Source: Symsagittifera roscoffensis (taxonomy: Eukaryota; Xenacoelomorpha; Acoela; Convolutidae). From it: a DNA stretch of 64,000 nt. Location: NCBI RefSeq assembly GCF_963678635.1, contig NC_087070.1:30977704-31041703 (forward strand), read 5' to 3'. The position numbers and the translations under genes were made by a program. This document shows, one piece after another, positions 23,695 through 32,876 of this stretch. Below the pieces are notes generated by a model. It ran no database searches. It worked only from the letters and a program-made list of their open reading frames with translations, and was not told the DNA's origin. Positions within the stretch are counted from its first letter, which is position 1, and each line of letters opens with the position of its first letter.

Positions 23695-25338
23695 GATTTA
23701 TGGTTCAGGATATTACATCACTTGAAGTTAGAAACTATTAATTTTCAAACACTCATGACTACAGTAAACAATGGTGCATTAACTATGAATGAACCTTACT
23801 CGTGACCAAGAACGTTATTCTCGTTTGCCCATGGACTTTTATCTAAACTTTACTAGTCAACTTGCGTGCGTTCATACGCAGTTCATGAAAAGATCAGTAC
23901 GTGCAATTTGCTATATGATTAAAACTAGTTAACCTGCAGCGTGCTTTCAATCGACGTGGAAAAAATTCTCGTAGGTAAGCTGTAGAGGTAGTTTGAAAAG
24001 AAACATGTTTTCAAATGAGAAAACAACTGTTTTAGCACGTGAAAAACAAGCATGAAGACAAAAATTTTTTTTCGTTGACTACAGCAATTTTTGCTTTTGT
24101 TTTTTCACGCACTCGGCAAATTAATTCACTATCCTCGGGCATGGCGGCCCTCTAATGGTGACTTAATTGCCTCGTGCGCGAAAAAAAAGCAGTTGCGAAA
24201 CTCTTACCTAATAAATGCCTTCAAAACCACAAAATATATCTAGTGCACTGTTTGACCTTGAATGGAGTTACGAATGGAAATACTTCGTTTCGAGCGCGTC
24301 AGCACGAGAGCTTTGGGCCACTGCAGTGCGGAACGTTGCGTATAGCTACTCGTACATAATTTCGAGTGCATGAGATCTATGCAATAGAAGCTAGTTGGGT
24401 GCTAGTAAACTTGCTTGGTCCCTCAAGCTTGCTGTGGTCCCTAATGATAATAATAACTTTCAGATGCTCAAAAACTTTAAGTTATTGTTGTTGTAGTTTA
24501 CTCGTCAAGGGGCAGCGTATAAAGTTCTCCAAAAGATGCTCCAAAATTTGGTCAACCGTATTCGTGACAAAATTACTAACAAAAAAGGGAAGCAACTATT
24601 CAGGCGTAGTATTACTCCCAAAGAAAGCCCCCAATAGATTTGGATTTTTAATGGGTTGCTATAATTAGTTAGTGCAATAAAGCCGTTCTCAATTTATTAC
24701 ATTAAACTGAGACAAGTATTTTTTGCAAATTAAGGATCTTGTTAACTACTCCTCCCCATTAGCTTTTGTAAGAGAAAGGAAACGCTTACAAGGGACAAAA
24801 CCCGCATATTCTTAACCATTGAATTATTTATTCGCAGGGGTGGCAATTCTTAACAAGATACCATTGACCATTGCGGCGGCGGGGGGGGGGGGGGTAGTAG
24901 TAGTTGTCAAGATCCGCGCGCGCTTAATTTTATATAACGCACTTATATAACGCACAACTAAAATGATTACTGCTTCTGCAATGATTACTAGTTGGCAGAA
25001 GAAGTAAGTCTTCTAATTTCAAGTATTGAAAATTGTTGCACTAGAATCTCGTGCACAAAAAAAATAAGTCTCCAGTCTTTCTTCACGCTTATTGGCATTT
25101 CACTTCGAAAAAACGTGCAAAACAAAACAAAGCATCTCAGTGTGAACCAGTCTGGCAAAAACTTCTACACTGAGCCTAAGCTGCTAAGCGAAAAATGTAA
25201 ACTATAAAAGGGACCCTTTCTTTAAGGTACGGTCGTGCACAAGCTGGATAGGGTCCATACGAGGATTATATAAATACGTCAATAATCAATATTGCAGGAA
25301 TTGATTTTTTAAGCTATGTATTCTATTATTTAATTATA
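23695..25338. other. Upstream of the DUF229 gene; no gene recognised
   Basis: This region holds the presumed promoter of the minus-strand DUF229 gene but no motif I can defend. There is a 14-base G run at about 24881-24894. Short + strand ORFs at 24174-24668 and 24992-25207 show no family similarity or splice context. Confidence 0.5.
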
Positions 25339-25433
25339 TAGCTTTTGTTTAGCTATATGCACTGCAGGAATTAGCAGTGCATATAGCTACACAAAAGCTA
25401 TTTATTGAGAAAAGATAATTTCTCAATAAATAG
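25339..25433. repeat. Two adjacent hairpins
   Basis: Hairpin 1 has 27-base arms (25339-25365 and 25374-25400) with one mismatch and an 8-base loop; the inner part reads AGCTATATGCACTGC. Hairpin 2 has perfect 15-base arms CTATTTATTGAGAAA (25398-25412) and its inverse (25419-25433) with a 6-base loop. The arms of the two hairpins overlap by three bases. Confidence 0.9.
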
Positions 25434-25729
25434 AACCAAATTTGGCTAATTTTTTATCATGATGGTTTAGAACCAAATTGTATGTGATTTATTGTAAATA
25501 ACATTTGTAAATTGATGTTTTATCGTCATTTAGAGTAGTTTATTGTAAAAATCCTGACGATGCACATAGTTGCGAAAACGTTTGAAATTTACTTTTTAGC
25601 AAAAATTTCTTGAGAAAAGATAGTTTACTACTTGTTTAGAATCGTTTTCACGATGAAAACCTTATACAAGAACAAAAAAATTGCCAGTAGTCCAAAGTAA
25701 CCATTTAATTCATAACGTAGCCAACTGAC

Positions 25730-26050
25730 CAAATGGGCAGCTCTTGTGGGATGTAACTGTGGTAGACTCCTTAGCTCTTAAAATGATTAGTGCCCAGTCA
25801 GTTTGTAACCCTGGTACGGCTGCCGCTGAACCGGAAGAGCGAAAAAATGACAAGTATAAAGATCTAGTAGATGATGGGTATCTTTTTCAACCGCTAGCTT
25901 TTGAGATTCAGGGCGCGGCCGGCCAAGCACAGAATTTTTTTTGAGCAAAATTTGTAAGAACCTAAGCATATGCACTGAGTGGCCGCGGGAAGGCAACTTT
26001 TAAAACAGAGGATCTCCCTGGCAATACAGATTGCGAACGCCGCTTGCGTA
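25730..26050 (+). pseudogene. Relic of a retroelement ORF C-terminus
   Basis: The frame from about 25738 reads LWDVTVVDSLALK, then a PGTAAAEPEERKNDKY segment and YLFQPLAFEIQGAAGQA before a stop at about 25942. The W-D-V-T-V-x-D and P-x-A-F-E-x-x-G order is one I associate with the C-terminal part of reverse-transcriptase-type ORFs abundant in invertebrate genomes. This comes from memory of the pattern, with no search. No RT core is present upstream, so it is a truncated relic. Confidence 0.45.
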
Positions 26051-26433
26051 CTCGGATCAATAAATGACAAAATAACTTTCGACGAAATTTTTTATTTTGT
26101 AACAATTGTATATTATATTTTCTCCTGTCGAGTTGCGTAATCTTATTGAAGAAACGTAACCCGTATCGATTTTAATCGTCAGGACATCAACACATATCAT
26201 CTTCTTTCATCATTATCACTTCCATATCTAGAAAATTCGAAGAAGTGTAAATTCAAGTCTTTTGAAAAGAAAATAATACATGTATAAAAACATGAAAAGT
26301 ATCAATAGTTTAAGTTTCAAAGTATCAAATGTCAGTTGTAGACTAAGTGTAGTTGTTGTAGGTAATATGTAGCTAAACTTATTAAATAAACTTTTTCAAA
26401 TTAAATTTCTGGTGCTACGACGAGGTCAAGATT

Positions 26434-27312
26434 TGTAACATTCGCCCAAATATCACACAGCGACGGAGCGTAGAAAAAGTACCTATTAACGACTGGCAGG
26501 CGTCAGTTACCTTAATTCTACTCGTTTTTCACCGTCTCGACCTTGCCAGTTGATTTTCTGGTCTGTCTAGGGCAAAGTAAAAAGTTACCATTTTTAGGCC
26601 ATCAGTCAAACGACTTTTGATCAGCTTTCGTTTACATGCGAACACAACCACATAGCTGAGTCTCGGATCCTCAGACTACGTGATTGTCATTAAAAACACG
26701 GCTCGAACAACCTATTTTTATATGTTTTTGTGTGACAGTTTTATATTAAATCCATTGGAGATGGATTGACCCTTTCCTTTTTTCTATCTACTCATGCTCT
26801 GAAATATTAAATAATAACGGTGTTAATTAAGATCTAGGACATTACAGCAGCTGTTGAAGTTAGTTTACCCAGTCCCTTCACATATAACAGTCTCTGGGGG
26901 ACCAAGCCTCCGCTCCCGTGATTTTCTTGAGATAACACTCTTATCTCCTATATTTCGTGTCCCGGGAGGGTTCCGTGGTATTTCTCTTCCCCCCACTGAA
27001 GCCTCCGTCTCCACAAATATCTGTCACTAAGGTCCTTATCGTGTGTTATTGCCACGATAAGAGGCTTCGTAATTTTCTTGCACGACTGTTCTTTACAATC
27101 TCTATCGTGGTTCTGATTTTCATCTTTTTTATTCAAAATGGCCGTCTTTTTTCTATTTCTCAGAAATGTTCTTCTTCCAATCGAAATTTTAAAAATAAAA
27201 TTTCTAGAACATTCTGACCCTCCATCGCAACACTTTTTTGTTCATAAGGCCTTTAGTCACTCTTTTTTATGTCGCCGGAAGGTTGTGCTGTGTCATCTGG
27301 CAGAATGGCACA
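26434..27312 (-). repeat. 3' LTR
   Basis: An 879-bp repeat, TGTAACATT...AATGGCACA on the + strand, near-identical to 43972-44849. In element orientation it starts TGTGCCATT and ends AATGTTACA, giving short imperfect inverted ends. A perfect 9-bp stem (CTTATCGTG at 27035-27043 with CACGATAAG at 27053-27061) lies inside. An AATAAA is present on the minus strand at 27133-27128. The ORFs of 60-95 codons within it recur identically in the other LTR and are not genes. Confidence 0.95.
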
Positions 27313-27326
27313 TACTCCCCGGACAA
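27313..27326 (-). promoter_or_regulatory. Polypurine tract (plus-strand primer site)
   Basis: Directly before the 3' LTR in element orientation the sequence reads TTGTCCGGGGAGTA and is followed at once by the LTR's TG. A G-rich purine run ending against the LTR is the standard plus-strand priming site of LTR elements. The same core occurs at five other places in the element. Confidence 0.75.
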
Positions 27327-28061
27327 GTCTCCATCAATGTCCCTATTGATCGCATATCACCGGGTTATCGTCAAGTAGTTATCCAGTTTTCTGTAATCAA
27401 TCTTACAAATCGCATAAGAAAATGAAATTTATCTACTCCACCTCAACTCACTACGTGTTCACAAATGGCATCGTACTACATCTCACTGCCTTTCAACATT
27501 TTCACAAAATTTGCACCATGAGGAGTGTCCTAGATAAAATTTCTTTTCTGACTACTTACGTTGTCTTGCCATAAAACTTCTTTTCGCTCTTTGTGATTAA
27601 AAAGTGGGACGTGGCACGGCCACGCACCCGTTAAAATTAACTTAACACTACTCACCAAGTATAATCAGTCATTTATGCGGTCCTTTCCATATTAAAACTA
27701 AGAAACTCTGTGGCTAGGAAAGTTATTGAGTTACCCACCCTTCCCGAGCGAGTTTACTCAAACTTACCATGTCGCCACACAGTGAATTTGTGTCTTACAC
27801 AGGTTAAAAACTTCAGTCGTGAATAAATAGGTAAATATACTCACCTATGTTCCTTATATACATACATAGATAGTAGTAACTAAAATCAACAATTTCAACA
27901 ATTTTAACAATTGCAACATTTTCAAAGTTTGGTCTGACCAAACTAGATCAAAACAAAAAGTTTAACAAGTTCAATAATCAAAACTTGGTTGATTGGTTTA
28001 AGTTTTAGCACACAAATACAATCAAGTTTTTCTCTCCTTCTCTTCTCTTCTTTGGTCATCT
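27327..28061 (-). other. Non-coding region between ORF3 and the polypurine tract
   Basis: About 735 bases with no ORF in the element's sense. Just after the ORF3 stop the sense strand is a purine-rich GA-type run (about 28080-28025). Runs of CAACAATTT-like repeats lie at about 27890-27960. There is no hairpin strong enough to name. Confidence 0.6.
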
Positions 28062-31000
28062 TCACTCCATCATTTCTCCATCCTGATGTTCAGCGTCACT
28101 GTCTTCCAGAACTTTCTCTAACATGTCCAGAGAGTTGCGGGCCGTGCCCCAACCCTCCTGTTCCAACAGCCTCGGTTTGCAACAAGGTAGCAAGTCCACA
28201 TTCACCTTCTGCTCCCGGTTCCTGCAAAAGCTGTTGTGAAGACACAGGCTCACGTTTCGTTCTAGGTCAGCTCTTAAGACCTCTTTCTTCTCGTCTTCAG
28301 TAACACAAGGCGTTCCAGCTACCCGCTTCACCGCTGTGGTGACCGCGTTTCTGTGCGTCAAGAATGCTCGTTTATAGGCTCCTGGTCCTATATCTAGCTG
28401 GAAAGATTGATAGGCTTCCGTGTTCCTTGACATGTGACGCTTCGCGCGTTCATACATCCAAGATGTCATCACTGCACGGAACCAAGGCATCAATCTTTGC
28501 CTTGACCATATTCTTTCAATGGCTTTAGGTATCCTCAGAACCTTGCAGGTGGTTCTGAAAAGATCCAATTCACGACTCATTTTAACGTTGCTCAACTGTT
28601 CAGGAGTCGGCACGGCCGTCTCCTGCTCACTTGTGTCCGCGTTAGCCTCCAACCATCTCACTGCTAGCATGGCGCTAACCACCACGATTGACACTTGTTG
28701 ATTCTGATCGGGCAACCCCGTGGAGTACAACTCCTCCACGTCCCATACTAGGATCAGATTCCCGCGTTTGGGGTACCACAACGTCTGCGCCAAGCAGTGG
28801 CAAGGATACTCCCCATGGGTTCTCACTATGTTCCTTCGGGTCCGATACCCTGAGGCTCCCAGCAACGGTTCCACTTCCATCAGAATTCTATGTAAATCGT
28901 CTTTCTCTTCTATGGTGGGGAATTCAGTAGGTAACGCTCCACTCGCTTTCTGTTTCTGGAACTCACTCACGTTACCTTCGTTCAGTCTCATGAACTCTTC
29001 ACCCACAACGTCTTGCAACTCGCTTTCGGATCTCTTCGGGACTGCCCGAAAGACCTTTGCCAACAAGTCATATGACCTTTCTGACATTCTGGCCAACCTC
29101 ACGCACTTTGGCACAGAGAAAAGTTGGTCAACCAACACATGTTGCGTCCTCGCATCCATCACCACCATGTGTTTAGGATACTTGCTATTACAATACGGCG
29201 CTGAGCTTGAACCCACCATATATTTTGAACCAGTAGGTCTGTGATAGGCTTCACTGTCCTTCAGATTCATTTCATTTTCTAGAGCTTCTCGCCAGCCTCC
29301 AATCTTCTGCTCTGTCTGTAATGCTCCAGGGAATATTTCCACGCTGAGGGACGTCACTAGCTCATGGGCACGCTCCAAGCGCTCGAGCGATTCTATCGAA
29401 CTCGTCATTCTATAAAATCCCAAGGCTGTGATCAGGTTTACGTCTGTCACCCCATGGCAGTCCGCGACCAACTCCATGGCACTCTTATCTGACATGCTCA
29501 ATCTTCCATACAATCGTGCCAGTTGTCGATGCTGCTCGCTCAGCGTAATCAGGCAGTGTCCCAGGTTACAAACATGTCCTTCCATCCCGCTGTGTTGAGC
29601 CAAGCATGTGCCTTGCTTCAACCAATTACTCGGTGTACCTTCCTCGGACAGCTCCGTGGACGGGTTGCTCTTCCTCTTCGTCAATCTCATGGCCAGCAGG
29701 TGATGCATCATGGCCAGATCATGTAAACTCGCATCATCATCCCGGTCTAACATGATATCCGCGGTCATGTCCCAGATTAAGCCTGCGTTAGGATGGGGAC
29801 ACCAAGAAGGCTTCATGAGTTCCCACATCACTACTAGACTGGTTTTCAAGGGACCGTCCCAAGAACCACAATCAAAACTCACTTGCCCTTTTAGCTCGGG
29901 AATCGAGGGTTCGACCACTCGTTCTTCCAAAATAATTCCAAGCTTGGGTTGTTCCACCATCAACATTCCAATTTCCTTAATCCGTTCAACCCAGAAGTTG
30001 AGCACTGTGACTTGCTCGTAGTCGAAGTATGCTTCCCTGGCTTCTTCGTTCACGAAGGGATTATACGCCATCCCTGGTACGCCAGACACGTATTGGAACG
30101 ACTTCAGTTTCCCTAGTGTTGCAAACTCCTTTTGTCCTCTGGCCGCTTCAATCAAGTTTCTGCTCACTCTCAATTCTTTGTTGGAGTATCTTCTCACCTC
30201 TTCCAACTTGCGATAGCTTTCCATAACATTCGACTCCTTGCTTGGCACGGTCAATGGCATGTCCTGATATAGCTCTAGGAGAGCCCTAAGGAAGTTCCTT
30301 TCGCAATCAACTCCCTTTTGCCGAATGATCTTTATACATTCTCCCAACACAGGAGTGGGGATACGATCCACCACGAACCTGACAAAGCAAAGGGCATCCT
30401 TACGCTTAGCCCATGCTATCGCTGAATCGTCTTTCGAAATCAATGCTCGTAGAGCTTTCATTAACTCTAGCTCCTGTTCTCGTGATTTCGAGTCATTACT
30501 GGCTTCATACTCCGCCTTTTTGATGCCCATCAAGCACCAAGCCAGTCGTACTTGCAGATCAGTTCTCACGCAAGGATGAGCCAGGTATGCTGCCACAGTA
30601 GCAGGTGCATTCATCGTCTCATCGAAGTATTTCTGGAGGGCCGCCCTCCAAGAAATTTCTAGCAGTTTTTCCAATCCAATTTCGTTCGCTTCTGATGACA
30701 TTACTGTGCCATACTCTCTTCGATTGAAGTTAGAGTTCTCCGTAAGCCCCTTCAAGTATTCTTGCATGGCTCTCTTCTCGCTCCAAGCCATCAGGTGCCC
30801 TCTCGCGGAGTTCCTCGCTTTCAACATCTCCACATAACCCCCTGCCGGATCTCCCATGTGGACCGATTCCGGCACAGTTATTCGACTGTACTCGACCACG
30901 TCGAGTTGTCCTTCCAGTTTCAACTTGGCCATGTTGATTCGCGAGGGCCTATAATCTTCAAGTCCTCCAGATCCACATTGACTGATTACTTCCATTTCTA

Positions 31001-31073
31001 ACTTAGTGTCTGCCAGGGTTCGCGCCGTCTTCTTTGATCTTGTGGCGGTTACGGTCAGACCTGCCAAGAGCAT
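28062..31073 (-). CDS. ORF3, 1003-codon protein of unknown function in the env position
   Basis: An uninterrupted frame from an ATG at 31073 (MLLAGLTVTATRSKK) to a stop at 28062. It lies where env-like genes sit in Gypsy and retrovirus-like elements, but I see no signal peptide, no transmembrane helix, no furin-type site and no fusion peptide. The protein is soluble-looking, rich in Glu, Lys, Arg and Leu and probably mostly helical. A Trp/Cys-bearing central part (SFDCGSWDGPLK, then MKPSWCPHPNAGLIWD) and a Cys-rich tail (VSLCLHNSFCRNRE, LLPCCKP) are notable. I recognise no domain. It begins 292 bases after the previous ORF stop, so it would need a spliced or internally initiated message; a TTAAATCAG acceptor-like site lies at about 31103. 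It is the one long ORF in the element that is completely intact. Confidence 0.85.
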   Translation of the reverse strand: MLLAGLTVTATRSKKTARTLADTKLEMEVISQCGSGGLEDYRPSRINMAKLKLEGQLDVVEYSRITVPESVHMGDPAGGYVEMLKARNSARGHLMAWSEKRAMQEYLKGLTENSNFNRREYGTVMSSEANEIGLEKLLEISWRAALQKYFDETMNAPATVAAYLAHPCVRTDLQVRLAWCLMGIKKAEYEASNDSKSREQELELMKALRALISKDDSAIAWAKRKDALCFVRFVVDRIPTPVLGECIKIIRQKGVDCERNFLRALLELYQDMPLTVPSKESNVMESYRKLEEVRRYSNKELRVSRNLIEAARGQKEFATLGKLKSFQYVSGVPGMAYNPFVNEEAREAYFDYEQVTVLNFWVERIKEIGMLMVEQPKLGIILEERVVEPSIPELKGQVSFDCGSWDGPLKTSLVVMWELMKPSWCPHPNAGLIWDMTADIMLDRDDDASLHDLAMMHHLLAMRLTKRKSNPSTELSEEGTPSNWLKQGTCLAQHSGMEGHVCNLGHCLITLSEQHRQLARLYGRLSMSDKSAMELVADCHGVTDVNLITALGFYRMTSSIESLERLERAHELVTSLSVEIFPGALQTEQKIGGWREALENEMNLKDSEAYHRPTGSKYMVGSSSAPYCNSKYPKHMVVMDARTQHVLVDQLFSVPKCVRLARMSERSYDLLAKVFRAVPKRSESELQDVVGEEFMRLNEGNVSEFQKQKASGALPTEFPTIEEKDDLHRILMEVEPLLGASGYRTRRNIVRTHGEYPCHCLAQTLWYPKRGNLILVWDVEELYSTGLPDQNQQVSIVVVSAMLAVRWLEANADTSEQETAVPTPEQLSNVKMSRELDLFRTTCKVLRIPKAIERIWSRQRLMPWFRAVMTSWMYERAKRHMSRNTEAYQSFQLDIGPGAYKRAFLTHRNAVTTAVKRVAGTPCVTEDEKKEVLRADLERNVSLCLHNSFCRNREQKVNVDLLPCCKPRLLEQEGWGTARNSLDMLEKVLEDSDAEHQDGEMME

Positions 31074-31122
31074 AGGGGGTATCAGATTCTCTTTTTCAAT
31101 TCTGATTTAAAATTTTAGCACC

Positions 31123-31141
31123 AAGGTGGATCGTCCACCTT
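31123..31141. repeat. Hairpin between the pol tail and ORF3
   Basis: Perfect 8-bp stem AAGGTGGA / TCCACCTT with a 3-base loop. It lies 50 bases upstream of the ORF3 start codon. Confidence 0.8.
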
Positions 31142-31364
31142 TATTTTTGTCAGAGTAGCACGAATGTGCGCTGTCACCTTGATGACACAAACATAAAACA
31201 TATCATAACAATAACATAACATAAACACATAAGCATCACACACCTATACTATCACATAAAAACCTAATCCCTAATACTGTACCTAAAACCTAACCTAACC
31301 TAAAACTTGACTCTAATTCCTGTCGAATAACTTAATAAAAACCACTTATCGCCGAGCGCAATTC

Positions 31365-32855
31365 TTAGCATATACTCAGATAGTATTTTTTATGTAAGTA
31401 AACTTCTATGTCAGTCTCTGAAAATATCACATGCACAAGAGCGTACAACTCTCTAGGGTGTAGCTTTCCCCTATTAGGATCGTATACTGGCAACGAGAGA
31501 GAGGTCACACCTCTCTCAACCAGGAAATCCCTAAGTCGAGTCAAGGCCAATACCAAGCTCTCCGGATTCACGTGTTGCCTATCAGTAGCTTTCGTAACCA
31601 AAAAACACAAATATTTCCCTGGTATCTGTGATGCAACAGGGGGCAGCGCTACCATCCCTCCCACACCAGGCCTCTGTTTCCACAAAAACTCGATATTTTT
31701 ATACTCTCTCTTGAAGTCAGCCGCTAGTGCTGTTTTGAAGCTTACGTCCGCGGTTATCGCTATGGCGCACGTGCGTTCCGTGAGTATGAAATCGCTGTCC
31801 GTTATGACGATATTGTTCGAATAGTGGTTCGGTAGATCAAAATACGATTCAAAGATTCGTCCAAAAGGTGGTTTCTTAGCATTCTCGCCCTCTGTCTCGG
31901 TTTCTCTTGCCGATTTCAATTTTTTTATTATGAGGTTTTCGGTGTGGGTGAGTCCTACCCCCACTCCCCGGACAAAAATATCCATCGACGTCCCCGTCGA
32001 TCGCCCAAAGTCTAGGAGACCGAGGTTGGATTGTGGAACACGTAGAGGACCATCTGGGGCGACCCAGTTGGACTCGGTATTGTCATGACTGATGTATTTG
32101 ACGCCGTCTCTATCGACGTCCTGAATCGTCAGGATCGTCTCTTTTGGATCTGTCGGCAGATCGTGGAGCCATTCGAGCACGCGCAAGTTTGTTAGTTCTT
32201 GCTCATGAGTCTGTTCCGCTTCTGGTTCGAACTCCACTTCCGGTTCTGATCGATCGTCGATCCAATCTTGATTCATATCGTTCACAAGGTCGATTTCTTC
32301 TAGCATCGCCACTTCGTCCAGTCCCACCAGCGAGTCTATGACATCACTCACTACTATCCTGTCTACAACAAAGTCCTCGCCGTACGGATTGTATTTCTTT
32401 TGGTTTTTTTCTCTCTTGCTTTGGCGTGTTTCCATAGTGAGAGGAAAGTCAGGCTGTATTCCTTTGTCAATTTCGGTTTGTTCCGGGCAATCCCAGTCTT
32501 CTTCGGCATAGGGTAGAGTTTCATCGTCCACCTCTACTCGCTCAGTCAACTCGAGATCCAGTGGTAGATCACAATCGTCCACCACCTCATTCCCGTCGTT
32601 CTTGTCGCGAGTACCCCTTTCATTCACTTCACAAGCAGGATCCACTATTAAATAGTCTCCCTCTTGCATGTCCGCTGGAATGCACCAATCCTCGGACGAG
32701 GCGTTGTGTGGTTTGATATTCTCGTAATGAGCCGCTCTTCCTGTGCTCAGCCGATAAAAACGACCTCCTTGATGCATCTCTGTTATCTGAAATGGACCAC
32801 GCCATTTCTTTAATAGTTTCTTGGTTCCTTTTGGTGGAACCACTTCCTGGAACAC
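31365..32855 (-). CDS. Pol tail: integrase C-terminal module plus macrodomain-like region
   Basis: A 496-codon frame in the same frame as the integrase ORF but separated from it by a TAA at 32877-32879. The start (VPPKGTKKLLKKWRGPFQIT) is the GPY/F module that ends many Gypsy integrases. A long acidic linker follows. The last 150 or so residues resemble the TARG1/OARD1 type of macrodomain in order and spacing: PGVGGMVAL, GKYLCFLVTKATDRQHVNPE, LTRLRDFLVERGVTSLSLPV, then IFSETDIEVYLH. The glycine-rich ligand loop and catalytic Asp of TARG1 are not kept (the segment reads YDPNRGKLHP), so ADP-ribose hydrolysis is doubtful. The frame has no ATG at its edge because it is a continuation of integrase. 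Confidence 0.75.
   Translation of the reverse strand: MFQEVVPPKGTKKLLKKWRGPFQITEMHQGGRFYRLSTGRAAHYENIKPHNASSEDWCIPADMQEGDYLIVDPACEVNERGTRDKNDGNEVVDDCDLPLDLELTERVEVDDETLPYAEEDWDCPEQTEIDKGIQPDFPLTMETRQSKREKNQKKYNPYGEDFVVDRIVVSDVIDSLVGLDEVAMLEEIDLVNDMNQDWIDDRSEPEVEFEPEAEQTHEQELTNLRVLEWLHDLPTDPKETILTIQDVDRDGVKYISHDNTESNWVAPDGPLRVPQSNLGLLDFGRSTGTSMDIFVRGVGVGLTHTENLIIKKLKSARETETEGENAKKPPFGRIFESYFDLPNHYSNNIVITDSDFILTERTCAIAITADVSFKTALAADFKREYKNIEFLWKQRPGVGGMVALPPVASQIPGKYLCFLVTKATDRQHVNPESLVLALTRLRDFLVERGVTSLSLPVYDPNRGKLHPRELYALVHVIFSETDIEVYLHKKYYLSIC
31963..32006 (-). promoter_or_regulatory. Internal copy of the polypurine-tract region
   Basis: In element orientation it reads GATGGATATTTTTGTCCGGG followed by GAGTGGGGG. 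It matches the true tract upstream of the 3' LTR (GATGGAGACTTGTCCGGGG) over about 42 bases, including the GATCG...GGGAC...GATGGA sequence before it. It lies within coding sequence for the acidic linker of the pol tail. It could be a second plus-strand priming site or a leftover of an earlier 3' end. Confidence 0.6.
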
Positions 32856-32876
32856 CCAGACGTAATCGCCAACTGA

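Noticed and set aside
24881..24894. G run as a regulatory G-quadruplex
   Set aside because: A single homopolymer run; could be a microsatellite or sequencing artefact.
26948..27425. ORFs of 60-95 codons with duplicates at 44486-44861
   Set aside because: They occur twice only because the LTR is duplicated. No similarity or coding signature.
28519..30579. Many + strand ORFs of 60-170 codons opposite ORF3
   Set aside because: Shadows of the long intact minus-strand frame.
28062..31073. Calling ORF3 an envelope gene from its position
   Set aside because: No signal peptide, membrane helix, cleavage site or glycoprotein pattern.
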